From: Talpa occidentalis
Taxonomy: Eukaryota > Chordata > Mammalia > Eulipotyphla > Talpidae
Assembly (NCBI RefSeq): GCF_014898055.3
Contig: NW_023601433.1
Span: forward strand, 20,759,641-20,823,640
Direction: 5' to 3'
DNA length: 64,000 bases
The notes under the pieces are model-generated. The model was not told the origin of the DNA. It did no database searches and saw only the letters and a list, made by a program, of their open reading frames with translations. This document shows, piece by piece, positions 37,773-48,930 of the stretch. A program made the translations under genes and the position numbers. Each line of letters opens with the position of its first letter. Within the stretch, counting starts at the first letter, position 1.

Positions 37773-38149
37773 GAAAACAGTGGAAACAACTGGAATCTCT
37801 GGTAGTGCATTCCTTCTGGTGGGACTCTGTTCACACAATAAAATATCTTTCTTCTTGGAGTTACTGAATTTTAAGTCTGTCTCATAGTGGAAGTGAGGTG
37901 GAGATGTAGTTTCATAAGCATATAATGTTTCATAACCTCTTAAACTGGGGAGTTGAGGTGAAGAGAGGCAGTAAGGATGGGGGGCAGAGGTGGAGAGCCT
38001 GGCTGCTCTGATTGCCTTTGTAAAATGCACATTTGGAGCTTTTGAAAAGCCCTGGTCCTCACTCAGAGAAGAAAAGAGGGCTGAAGCCCTTGATTCAGTT
38101 CTGCAAACTGTGGTTTGTTAGCTACATGGCCCATATCCTTCTTGATCTT

Positions 38150-38600
38150 TTTTTTTTCCAAACAACTTTATCAAGATATAAATGATATACAGTAAACCAT
38201 ACCTATTAAAGTGCATAATTTGCTAAGTTTTCCTGTATGTTTACATCCATGAAACTATCACCTAAATGAAGAGCATGAACGTATCTGTCACCCCCAAAAG
38301 TTGCCTCAAGGGCCTTTGTAATACATCATTCCTCCCCTGGCAACCGTTGAACTGCTTTCTGTCATTGTGGATTTTGCCTCCTTTTACTGGGTGTAACTTT
38401 TTAAAGATGCATCCACTGTGTAGTGTGTTTCAGTTTATTCCTTTTTATTGTGGAATAATATACTGTTGCATGGATATACCACAATTTGTTTATCCATTCA
38501 CCTGGTGGTTGATGTTGTATCATTTCCAAGTTTTGGCTGTTAGGACTGCTCTGAACATTTCTGAGTAGGCCACTTTCTACAGAAAGTGTCACTGGGGTTT
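38150..38600 (-). mobile_element. Old L1 3' region, antisense
   Basis: 'aactttatcaagatataaat', 'accatacctattaaagtgca' and 'cattcacctggtggttgatg' are antisense L1M 3'UTR and ORF2 end. Confidence 0.75.
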
Positions 38601-38616
38601 TTACAGAAAGTTTTAC

Positions 38617-38877
38617 TCCCCGGTGGTGCAGCGGGTTGAGCACTGCGCTGTGGAGCTGTCCACAGCCTCTGCAGCATGGGTTTGATTCCCAGCTGGCCAG
38701 GGAGATTCCCACATGGCGTGGCAGACCTTTCCTGTCTTACCTGCTGCTCCCCTGGGCAGTGCTTTCAGTCTGTCTGCCTGTTCTGCTCCCTGCTCTCCAT
38801 CTGGTGGATCCTCTCACCCTCCCATGCCTCTGGCCTATACCCCAATTCTTGTATAAAAATAAATCTTTGAAAAAAAA
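38617..38877 (+). repeat. tRNA-derived SINE, type 3
   Basis: Head ctccccggtggtgcagcggg, tail aaaaataaatctttg plus A run. Short imperfect TSD around gaaagtttta / aaaagtttca. Confidence 0.92.
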
Positions 38878-38948
38878 GTTTCACTGGGATTTTCATGGAA
38901 TTACATTAAATATATAGACAATATGGGGAACACAAAATTGATGTTTTA

Positions 38949-40972
38949 CACTGTTAAAAGAAATAGAAGAAGACACAAAGAATGGAAAGACATCCCCTGC
39001 TCATGGATTGGAAGAATAAACATTATTAAAATGGCCATCCTATCAAAAGCAATATACAGATTTAGTGCTATTCCAATAAAAATTTCAATGACATTCCTCA
39101 AAGAAATAGAACAATTATTGATGAAATTCATATGGAATCATCAAAAACCCCGAATAGCCAAAGCTCTCCTGAAAAAAAAAGAGAAGGGAATGGAGGCATC
39201 ACACTCCCTGACTTCAAACTATACTACAAAGCCATAATCATCAAAACTGCATGGTATTGGAACAAGAACAGACAAATGGAATCAAATAGAAAATCCAGAA
39301 ATAAACCCACAGATTTATGGTCAACTAATCTTTGACAAAGGAGCAAAGAATATGCACTGGAGCAAAGAAAGTTCGTTCAATAAATGGTGCTGGGAAAACT
39401 GGGTCGCTACATGCAAAAGAATGAAGCTTGACTACTACCTCACACCATGCACAAAAACCAACTCAAAATGGATTGAAGACCTAGACATAAGACCTGAAAC
39501 CATAAAATACATAGAAGGAAATATAGGTGAAACACTACATGACATGCACATCAAAGACATCTTTACAGACACATCACCCAAAGCAGTGATAGTGAAGAAA
39601 AAGATAAACAGCTGGGACTACATCAATTAAAGAGCTTCTGCACAGCAAAAGAGACAATAACCAAAACAAAGAGAAACCCCACTGACTGGGAGAAAATTTT
39701 CGCATACAACACTTATGATAAAGGACTGATCACAAAAATCTACAAAGAGCTGATGAGACTCAACAAAAACAAAGAAAATAATCCAGTCAAAAAATGGGCA
39801 GAAGAGCTAAAAAGAAACTTCTCTGAAGAGGAAATGCAAATGGCCAACAGGCATATGAAAAAATGTTCAGCATCACTTGTAATCAGGGAAATGCAAATCA
39901 GAACTACCATGAGATACCATCTTACACCAGTGAGAATGGCACATATTACACAAACTAGCAACAACAAATGTTGGCGAGGTTGTGGAGAAAAAGGAACTCT
40001 CCTGCACTGTTGGTGGGAGTGCAAACTGGTCCAACCACTATGGAGAGCTGTGTGGAGATTTCTTGACCTACTAAACATAGAGCTTCCATATGATCCAGCA
40101 ATTCTACTCCTAGGTATTTACCCAAATGACACAGAAACAGTAATTCCAAAGGGCACCTGTACCCCTATGTTTATAGCAGCACTATTTACAATAGCTCAGC
40201 TTTGGAAACAACCCAAATGCCCCAAAATAGATGACTGGATAAGAAGATAATGTGGTACATATACACAATGGAATATTACTCAGCAATCAAAAAAGAAAAA
40301 CACATGCAGTTTGCAGCAACAAGGGTGGAGCTAGAAGGGATCATGCTCAGCGAAGTAAGTCAGAAAGAAAAAGAAAAATACCGGATGGTCTCACTCATAG
40401 CAGGAATTTAGAAAACCTAAATAAGGGACCAGGAAAAAGACTAATCAATGCAAAGTAATAATCAAAATCAACAAGCAACTATAGGGCCTCCCCGGTGGCA
40501 CAGCGGTTGAGCGCTGGGTTGCGAAGCTGCCCGCAGCCTCTGCAGCGCCGGTTCGATCCCCGGCTGCTCCCCGGCCACCGAAGGAGGGTCCCACATGGCG
40601 CGCAGACCTTTCCTGCCGCCCGCTGCTCCCCTCAGCAGTGTACTTCGGTCCTTCTGCCTGCTCTGCTCCCCGCTCTGGCTCTGGTGAATTCTCTCACCCT
40701 CCCGCGCTTCTGACTGTACCCAGTGCTTGTATAAACAAACAAACAAATAATACATGCCTCTTTAAAAAAAAAAACAAAAAAAACAAGCAACTATAAACCA
40801 GAGACACACTACGGGGTGGGGGAGGGGGGATTAGAGAGGGGTGGGGAGAGGAAGAACTAGAGTCAAAATAAGGGGGAGTGCAATTGTATGGGGAATATAA
40901 CCAAAATGAAAATGCATACATTGTACAAAGATGAAAAATGATGTAAGAATTATATAAGATAAAATATTAAAA
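38949..40972 (+). mobile_element. 5'-truncated L1 (ORF2 C-terminal part plus 3'UTR)
   Basis: Perfect 15-bp TSD aaaattgatgtttta at 38934-38948 and 40973-40987 defines the ends. It encodes broken pieces of ORF2p downstream of the reverse transcriptase (for example [18 protein letters not shown], then [12 protein letters not shown], then [20 protein letters not shown]) in shifting frames, so it is dead. The 3'UTR has a G-rich stretch at 40811-40850, and a SINE sits inside it at 40484-40781. Confidence 0.95.
40484..40781 (+). repeat. tRNA-derived SINE, type 1b, nested in L1 3'UTR
   Basis: Perfect 14-bp TSD aacaagcaactata (40470-40483 and 40782-40795). It is younger than the host L1. Confidence 0.96.
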
Positions 40973-41023
40973 AAAATTGATGTTTTAGTGATATTTTGTT
41001 TTCTGACTTAAACAATATGTATC

Positions 41024-41271
41024 AAGTCTCCCTGGTGGCGCAAGGGGTTAAGCACTGTGAAACTATCCGCAGCCACTGCAGCACAAGTTTGATCCCTGGC
41101 CTGCCAGCTACCCACATGGCACAGCAGACCTCTCCTGTCTTGCCCGCTGTTCTCCTCAGCAGTGTATTTCGCCTATTCTGCTCCCCACTCTGTCTCTGGT
41201 GAATCCTCTCACCTCCCTAGGACCTCTGACCTGTACCCCAGTTCTTGTATGCATAAGTAAATCTTAAAAAA
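41024..41271 (+). repeat. tRNA-derived SINE, type 2
   Basis: Flanks aacaatatgtatc / aacagcatgtatc form the TSD (two mismatches). The head lacks the first few bases. Confidence 0.9.
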
Positions 41272-41337
41272 AAGAACAGCATGTATCTTGCCCCTTTTTT
41301 TTTGAATGTTAGAAATTGCCACATGCTACCATCATTT

Positions 41338-41622
41338 TTTAAAAAGATTTATTTATTTATGCATGCAAGAGCTGGGGGTACTGGCCAGAGGTGTGTGTGG
41401 GGCGGGTGAGAGGATTCACCAGAGACAGAGTGGGGAACAGAACAGTCAGATTGACCGAAGTACACTGCTGAGGGGAGCAGCGGGCAAGTCAGGAGAGGTC
41501 TGCTGCGGGCAAGTCAGGAGAGGTGGGTTGCTTCCTGGCTGGCCGGGAATTGAACTCGTGCTGCAGTGGCTGCGGATTGCTTCATAGGTTGCGTCTTAAC
41601 CCTTACTCCACGAGGGAGGCCC
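41338..41622 (-). repeat. tRNA-derived SINE, type 2
   Basis: Antisense copy; a short tandem duplication of 'gcgggcaagtcaggagaggt' lies near 41480-41524. Confidence 0.92.
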
Positions 41623-41738
41623 CTATGGTGTCCTTTTTAAAAAGACCTTCTTCAGTTACTTTCAGCAATGTTTTATAGTTTACGGTGTATCTATTTTTCA
41701 TACCCTTTGTCAGAATTATCTCTACTCTTTCATATTTC

Positions 41739-41971
41739 TTTTTTTAAATTTTCTTTATTTTTTCATAGAAGAACTGGGGTGTAGGCCAGAGGTGTGGGGG
41801 TGAGCGGATTCACCAGAGAATCTGAGTGGGGAGCAGAACAGGCGGATCTACTCTAATACACTGCTGAGGGGAGCAGCGGGCAAGATAGGAGAGGTCTGCT
41901 GCGCCATGTGGGTTAGCTCCCTGGCTGGAGACCGAACTCGTGCTGCAGTGGCTGGTGATAGCTGAATAGTG
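41739..41971 (-). repeat. 5'-deleted tRNA-derived SINE, type 2 (3' part of composite)
   Basis: Runs from CACTAT...AGCTATCACCAGCC through the SINE body to the T-rich left end. The A box and head are missing and replaced by the LTR-like segment. Confidence 0.85.
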
Positions 41972-42388
41972 ATGTCATTTTCAGAGTCAATGGGTTTGGA
42001 GTGCGGGGTCCTTGGGTTCATTCTGGGAAAGGTGTCACCAGAGCTCCCCTTTCAGCAGCACGTGGTATGTTTCCCAGGCGAGTTTTTCCTTGAGACAGAG
42101 ACGTTAGTTATATTTGTAAGAGCAGGTTTATTAGGGAAAGGGACAGGAGAGTAAAAGACACTTGCGTAGACACAAGTGGGCAGAAAGAGCTTCCCTGAAA
42201 GGGACAGGTTTGCTGAGAGAGGCCTGCATGGTTGTAGGCGAGCAGTCTTGAGGAGAGCAGCCTCTGCTGAGGGAGGTCAGTGAAGAGCTGGTACAGGTCA
42301 GGCAGGCAGGAAGCTGCTGCCCTGAGGAGGAAGAGAATTGGTGAAAGGAAGCACCTGCATAGTCACAGGTGGGCAGAAGGACTGCTGC
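41739..42388 (-). mobile_element. Composite LTR-like plus SINE retroelement
   Basis: A 650-bp insertion bounded by one perfect 13-bp TSD, ctctttcatattt (41726-41738 and 42389-42401). Read on the minus strand it is about 415 bp of LTR-like sequence (CCTAATAAACC at 42125-42135, then a U5-like 'GGTGACACC' region), followed without a break by a type 2 SINE lacking its first ~35 bases, then its A-rich tail. The L1 host is continuous across the TSD, so the whole is one insertion. It contains no ORF. The LTR identity is inferred from layout and motifs only. Confidence 0.7.
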
Positions 42389-42416
42389 CTCTTTCATATT
42401 TATTGATGCTATTTTA

Positions 42417-42703
42417 TTTTTTTGTATTTTATTTAGTTTTTAAAGATTTATTTATTTATACAAGCACTGGATACAGTCAGAAGCACGGGAGGGTGAGAGA
42501 ACTCACCAGAGCCAGAGCGGGGAACAGAACAGGCAGACTGACGAAGAAATATACTGCTGAGGGGAGCAGCGGGCGCAGCAGGAGAGGTCTGTCACGCCAT
42601 GTGGGACCCTCTCCGGTGGCCAGGGATCAGACTGGCACGGCAGAGGCTGTAGGGCAGCCTCGCAGCCCAGCGCTCAACCGCGGCGCCACAAGGGGAGGCC
42701 CTC
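42417..42703 (-). repeat. tRNA-derived SINE, type 1
   Basis: Full length, perfect 14-bp TSD ttgatgctatttta (42403-42416 and 42704-42717). Confidence 0.95.
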
Positions 42704-43566
42704 TTGATGCTATTTTAAACAGATTTAAGTCATTTCAAGTTCTGATTTTGTGTTGATAATTGCAGAACTACAATTAGTTTGTTATACTAATATTCTGCAA
42801 GCATACTAAATTTGCTTACTAGTTCTAGTAGGGTTTTTGTAGATCTCATCACATTTTGTCCTTAGAGGAACATATTGTCCTCCTCAGGTAACCTCAACTT
42901 TATAGTCAGCTTTTTAGGGCTTGTTTTGGTTTGGTTTTGTCAGTTTCTCTGTTTCGTTTTCTATATTTCACATTTGAGTGTTTTTCTTTTTCCTTCTGGC
43001 TTATGTTGCTTAGCATAATCTTCTCCAGATCCATGCATGTTATTGCAAATGGCAAGAATTCATCTTTTTCTTTATAACTAAGTAGTATTCCATTGTGTGT
43101 ATATATGCTACATTTTCTTTTTTTAAAAAAAATTATTTATATATATATTTTACATTGTTGTTCTTTTTTTTTTTTTACAATGTTTGCTTTCTTTTCTCAG
43201 TTGTAGTCCCCATAGAATTTCCACCATGAAGTCACCCGAGAGCCATCACCATAGTCCCTTGTGCTCTTCCCGCCCTCATTTTGATCCCTCTGCCTCCCCC
43301 TCCCCTGAAGAATGTCTCTGATTTATAGTTGTCTATTTATTTTTGTTTTGTTTTGTTGTGTTTTTTATTGTTACTATTTTTTCCCCGATCCCTTATTTGG
43401 TTCTCCTACATTCCTCCTGTAAGTGAAACCATCTGATATCTTTCTTTTTCCTTCTGACTTATTTCACTGAGCATGATCCCTTCTAGCTCCATTTATGTAG
43501 CTGTGAATGGCATGAGTTTATCTTTTTTGACTACTGAATAGAATTCCATTGTATACACTACATTTT

Positions 43567-43608
43567 TTTTTTTTTAAATTTTTTTTTTTTTTAAATATAG
43601 ACGCATGT

Positions 43609-43647
<39 letters not shown>

Positions 43648-43907
43648 TTTTTTTGTTTATACATGCACTGGGTACAGTCAGAAGCGCAGGAGGGTGAGAG
43701 AATTCACCAGAGCCAGAGCAGGGAGCAGAGCAGGCAGAAGGACCAAGGTACACTGCTGAGGGGAGCAGTGGGCGGCAGGAGAGGTCTGCGCGCCATGTGG
43801 GACCCTCCTCCGGTGGCCGGGGAGCAGCCGGGGATCGAACCGGCGCCATAGAGGCCGCGGGTAGCTTCGCAACCCAGCGCTCAACCGCTGCGCCACCAGG
43901 GAGGCCC
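43567..43907 (-). repeat. tRNA-derived SINE, type 1b, with expanded (TTTA)n tail
   Basis: Perfect 13-bp TSD tacactacatttt (43554-43566 and 43908-43920). About ten ATTT units at 43608-43650 lie between body and poly-T, a likely microsatellite. Confidence 0.95.
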
Positions 43908-44155
43908 TACACTACATTTTCTTCATCCACTCATCTGTCCTTGGGCACTGAGGTTGCTTCCATAATTTGCCTATTGTAAATAGTGCTATGGTGAATCTAG
44001 GAGTGGAATTGCAGGGTCATATGGTAGATCTGTTTTTAATATATTGAGAAACCACTATACTGTTTTTCATAGAGATTGGCACAGTCTACATTCCCACTAA
44101 CAATTTATGAGAGTTCCTTTTTGGCCACATCCTTGCCACCACTTGTTGTTTCTGT

Positions 44156-44441
44156 TTTTTTTTTTTTTTTTTTTTTAAAGATTTATTTATTTATTTATAC
44201 AAGAACCAGGGTACAGGCCAGATGCACGGGAGGGTGAGAGGATTCACCAGAGACAGAATGGAGAACAGAACAGGCAGACTGATGAAATACACTGCTGAGG
44301 GGAGCAGCAGGCGCAACAGGAGAGGTCTGCCGCGCCATGTGGGACCCTCACTGGCTGGCTGGGAATCGAACTGGTGCTGCAGAGGCTGTGGATAGCTTCA
44401 CATCATGGTGCTCAACCACCTGTGCCACCAGGGAAGGCCCT
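44156..44441 (-). repeat. tRNA-derived SINE, type 3
   Basis: Antisense copy inside L1; flanked by T-rich repeats of 'ctgtttttt', a probable TSD. Confidence 0.9.
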
Positions 44442-44599
44442 GTTTTTTGTTTTTTGTTTTTTTTTTTTTGATATGGGCCATTCTCACAGGTGAGATGGAA
44501 TCTTATTGTATTTTTAATTTGTATTTCCATGGTGATGAGAATTTTCATGTGCCTACTGGCAAATTGTGTGTCTTCTTTGGATCAAAGCTATTGTAATCT

Positions 44600-45131
44600 A
44601 AACAGTATGTATTGGAATAAAAATAGACAGAAAGTCAAATGGAATAGAATTGAGAGCCCAGAAATAAACCCATATTTATTTGGACAATTAATCTACAACA
44701 AAGGAGCCAAGAATCTACATTGGAGAAAGGAAAGTCTCTTCAACAGATGGTATTGGGAAAACTGGACAACCACATGCAAAAAATGAAACTAGATCACTCT
44801 CTCACACCATACAAGGACTTGGATGTGAGACCTGAAACTATAAAGAAAACGTAGGAAAACATAGAAGAAAACATAGGAAAACACTCCATAACATTGCCTG
44901 CAAGGATGTCTTTGGGGACTTGACTCCAAAGGCAAGGGAAACGAACCCAAAAATAAACAAATGGGACTATATAAACTACAAAGCTTCTACACATTCACCC
45001 TACTGAATGGGAGAAAATATTTGCTCATCATATATCTGACAAGAGGCTAATATCGAAGATCTACAAATAACTTGTACAACTCAACAAAAAGAAAACAATG
45101 AACCCAATCAAAATATGGATGGAAGAGCTAA
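44600..45131 (+). mobile_element. Inverted 5' segment of the adjacent L1
   Basis: Plus-strand ORF2 sequence ('agcccagaaataaaccca', 'aaaggagccaagaatctaca', 'atggatggaagagcta') that stops where, in L1 order, the neighbouring antisense segment begins. It is the 5' part of the same insertion in inverted orientation. Confidence 0.75.
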
Positions 45132-45134
45132 TTC

Positions 45135-46030
45135 CCTCTTTGCTTTCTTCTTTGATTAATGGGTTATTTAGAAATATGTTATCCCAAATATTTTGGGATT
45201 TTTTGCAGATATCTTACTGTTATCTAAATTTACTTCCATTTTGGTAATAGAACATGCTTTGTATGACTTAAATTCTTTTAAATTTGTTGAGGTTTTTTTT
45301 TAAAAAGATTTATTTATTTATGCATACAAGAGCTGGAGTACAGGCCAGAGATGTGGTGGGGGGAGAGGATTCATCAGAGACAGAGCAGGGAACAGAACAG
45401 GCAGATGGACTGAAATACACTGCTGAGGGGAGCAGCGGGCAAGACAGGAGAGGTCTGCCTCGCCATGTGGGTTGCTCCCTGGCTGGCTGGGGATTGAACT
45501 CGTGCTGCAGAGGCTGCAGATTGCTTCATAGTATGGTGCTTAACCTCTTGTGCCACCAGGGAGGCACTGTTGAGGTATATTTTACGGCTCAGAGTATGGT
45601 CTATCTTGGTAAATGTTTCATGTTCACTTGGAAAGAATGTATATTTTACTTTTGTGGATACAATAATTATTGACATGATTAGATTTAAATTTATCACCTC
45701 TACTTGTTTCCTATTTGTCTCATTTGTTGTTTGGTTTCCTTTTCCCTGTTTTTCTGCTCTTTTTGGGATTGCATATTTTTTCGTGTTATCTCCTATGTTG
45801 AACTGTTAGCTTTAACTCTTTATTATCTTAGTGGTTACTTTAGGGTTTATCATATTGTCTTTAACCCATCATACTCTTCTGAATGAATAGTTGAATCACT
45901 TCACATATAGCTTAAGAACCTGATGGAGTATCCCTTCTTTTCTCTCCTCCTGGCTTTTATGGTGTTGTCTTACATTTTACTGATAAATTTGTTATAAATC
46001 CCACTCTATATTGCTGTTATTTTTTTGAAA
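45135..46030 (-). mobile_element. Old L1 (L1M class), antisense
   Basis: 'gattaatgggttatttagaa', 'gaacatgctttgtatgac' and 'tggtctatcttggtaaatg' are antisense L1M. Interrupted by a SINE at 45292. Confidence 0.7.
45292..45566 (-). repeat. tRNA-derived SINE, type 2
   Basis: TSD near tgttgaggt (45283-45291, repeated from 45568). Confidence 0.92.
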
Positions 46031-46770
46031 ACACTAACTTTTCTTTTTAAAAATCTTTTTATATGAAAGTAATTATAGATTCATAGAAAGTTGTGGTAAC
46101 TGTTTAGGGAGGCCCCCTGTATACCACCTGTATCACCACCTCCAATGCTGATATCTGTATAAACTTAGTACCATATCAAAATATGAAAAGTGGCATTGGT
46201 ACAATCCATAATCCATCAATTGTACATGTACTCATTTGTATATATATATGTATGTATATATGTATCTATGTAATTTTATGGTATGTGTGATATATTCACC
46301 AACACATGGTTTCCCAGTTGACCCCCTCTTCCCCAACCTACAATTCCTAGTACCCACTAATCTGTTCTCTATTTTCAGAATAGAATTGTTTCAAGATTAT
46401 TATATAACTGGAATCATTTATATAGTATCATGAGTAAGTTGACTTTTGAGACTGGCTTTCCCTGGAGGCTATCCAGTGTTTCACTGAAGCAATAGTTAAT
46501 TTCTTTCTATTGCTGAGTAGTATGCCATGGTATTGGAGGACATTTGGGTTGTTTCTAATTTTTGGTTACTACAGATAAAATTGCTGTGAATGTTCATGTA
46601 AAGATTTTTGAGTACATGTAGGTTTTCATTTGGCCAAGAACATTGTTGCTGGGTTGCATGACAAATGTTTTTTTGTTTCATAGGAAAATGACAAACTATT
46701 TCCCAGGATAGCATATTATTTTGTACTACTAACAGCAATGGACCAGCATCCATTTTTCTCCCACATTCTT

Positions 46771-47008
46771 TTTAAAAAAGATTTTATTTGTTTTTGCATA
46801 GAAGATCTGGAGTGTAGGCCAAAGGTGAGTGGGTGAGAGGATTCACCAGAGACAAAATGGGGAGCAGAACAGGCAGATCCACTGAAATACACTGCTGAGG
46901 GAAGCAGTGTGTGAGACAGGAGACGTCTGCTGCACCAGGTGGGTTAGCTCCCTGATTGGGATCAAACTCTGGCCATGGGATGGTAACCCCTAGGCCACCA
47001 GGAAGGCC
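46771..47008 (-). repeat. tRNA-derived SINE, type 2
   Basis: Antisense; flanked by repeats of 'cacattctttt'. Part of the tRNA region is deleted near 46960-46990. Confidence 0.9.
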
Positions 47009-47024
47009 CTTTTTTCACATTCTT

Positions 47025-47348
47025 TTTTTTTTTTTTTTTAATTTTATAGAGGCATGTTTATTTATTTATGTATTTATTTATTTGCTTGTTTTGTTTATAC
47101 ATGCACTGGGTACAGTCAGAAGCGCGGGAGGGTGAGAGAATTCACCAGAGCCAGAGCAGGGAGCAGAGCAGGCAGAAGGACCGAAGTACACTGCTGAGGG
47201 GAGCAGCGGGCCGCAGGAGAGGTCTGCGCGCCATGTGGGACCCTCCTCTGGTGGCCGGGGAGCAGCCGGGGATCGAACCGGTGCCGCAGAGGCTGCGGGC
47301 AGGTTCGCAAACCAGCGCTCAACCGCTGCGCCACCCGGGAGGCCCCCC
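47025..47348 (-). repeat. tRNA-derived SINE, type 1b
   Basis: Perfect 15-bp TSD ttttttcacattctt (47010-47024 and 47349-47363), directly beside the previous SINE. Confidence 0.95.
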
Positions 47349-47850
47349 TTTTTTCACATTCTTGCCAGCATTTGGTGTTCTCACTTTTTTCTTCAGCTGC
47401 TCTGATACATAGTACTACCTCATTGTATCTTTAATGGATGTTATTTGCTTATTTGCCATGTGTATATTCTATTTTGAGAAATGTCTCCAGCCTACTTTCT
47501 AATTATATTACGTGATTTTCTGCTGTTAACTTTTGGGAGTTCTTTATATAGTTTTTGCTGGATATGTGGTTTGTGAATATTTTCTTTCGGTCTTTAATTT
47601 GTGTTTTCATTTTCTTAAAGGGTTCTTTCACAGAGCAAACATTTTTAATTTTTAAGAGGTCCAGTTCATTAAGTATTCCTTTTATGGATGATCATTTTGA
47701 TGGGAAATCTAAGTATTCTTTACCTAGTCCTAGGTCTTGAAGATTTGTTGCTGTGTTGTTTGCTGAAAGTTACATAGTTTTATATTTTACATTTAAATTA
47801 ATGATCCATTTTGAATTAAACTTTGTAAAACGTGTGAGGCTTAGGTTGAA

Positions 47851-48930
47851 GTTCTTTTTTTTTTTTTTTTGGGTCTCTGGTGTCTATTTTATTTTTTCTT
47901 CATCCTGTTTTGAGCACTCTGAATATGATGTACCTCAATGTAGTTTTCTTTATGCTTCATGTATTGGGATTCATAATCTTGTATCTATAGCTTTCCTTAA
48001 ACTTGGAAAAATTTCAACCAATATTTCTTCAAATTTTTTTTCTATACCCATGTTTCCTACCCTTTGGGGATTCCAATTACATGTATATATATTAGGCTGC
48101 TTGAATTTGTCCTATAGCTCACTAATGATTTCTTAGTTTTTTTTTCCCTATTTTTTTTTAAAGATTTATTTATTTATGCATACAAGAACTGGGGTACAGG
48201 CCAGAGGTGTGGGGGGTGAGAGGATTCATCAGAGACAGAGTGGGGAACAGAACAGGCAGATCTACTGAAATACACTGCTGAGGGGAGCAGTGGGCGAGTC
48301 AGAAGAGGTCTGCTGTTCCATGTGGGTAGCTCCCTGGCCGGGGATTGAATTTGTGCTTCAGTGGCTGCGGACAGCTTCATAGGTTATGTCTTAACCCAGG
48401 AAGGTGCCTTTTTTTCCTGTTTTGTTAAGAAGAATTTCTGTTGCTTTGTCTGCAAGTTCACTAATCTTTTCTCCTGCAATATCTGCTTTGCCATTATGTC
48501 CATCCAGTCTATTTTTTTAATCTCAAATATTGTAGAGTTTTCATCTTTACGTTTTTTTCCAGGAAATGTTTAGATGCTGATTGATGATTATTTTACTTTA
48601 ATTTTTTTTCAGCCCTTCAAAGGCATAATTGTCAAATAAAATGTAAATTTTTGAAAGTATGCATTGTGGAAACTTGATGCACGTATATTTTGTAAAGTTG
48701 TTCCTTCCATCTAGTTAATTAACATATGCATCACCTCACATATTTTTTTTATTGTTTTTGTGAGAACACTGAAATTCTGTTCTCTTAACAGAGAATGCAA
48801 TACATTGTTAACAAGTTTAGTCACCAGTTACATGTTAGATCCTCAGATTTTAGTCATCTTAAAACTGAAAGTTTGTACCCTTTTACCAATCTTTCCCTAC
48901 TTCTCCCATCCCACCTTCCCCCCCCCAAAT
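47851..48930 (-). mobile_element. Old L1-like sequence, antisense, degenerate
   Basis: 48600-48890 matches an antisense L1M 3'UTR ('gcataattgtcaaataaaat', 'ttaattaacatatgcatcac'). 47880-48150 and 48410-48590 are L1-like by composition and context. Confidence 0.55.
48152..48404 (-). repeat. tRNA-derived SINE, type 2
   Basis: Antisense; the head is shortened (ends cttaacccaggaaggtgcc). Confidence 0.92.

Larger units (their letters stand above)
41623..42960 (-). mobile_element. Old L1, antisense, interrupted by a composite element and a SINE
   Basis: Fragments 41630-41738, 42402-42416 and 42704-42960 read as one continuous antisense ORF2 stretch when the insertions are removed ('ccctttgtcagaattatctc', then 'attgatgctattttaaacag'). 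Confidence 0.7.
42930..44595 (-). mobile_element. L1 3' ends, antisense, at least two overlapping copies
   Basis: An older ORF2 3' end (42940-43115) is followed by another L1 3'UTR/ORF2 end (43117-43553, pyrimidine-rich 3'UTR near 43250-43310) that repeats the same ORF2 segment, then more upstream ORF2 (43921-44140, 44465-44595). SINEs interrupt at 43567 and 44156. No intact frame. Confidence 0.8.
46040..47850 (-). mobile_element. Old L1 (L1M class), antisense, hit twice by SINEs
   Basis: Antisense 3'UTR ('ccactaatctgttctctatt', 'gctgagtagtatgccatggt') continues into ORF2 ('cagcatttggtgttctcac', 'agttctttatatagttttt'). Two SINEs sit at nearly the same point (46771 and 47025). A (TATG)n-like stretch lies at 46238-46270. 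Confidence 0.8.

Noticed and set aside
39753..40250. ORF of 165 codons with zinc-knuckle-like [18 protein letters not shown]
   Set aside because: This is the C-terminal segment of L1 ORF2p in a dead L1, not a separate host gene.
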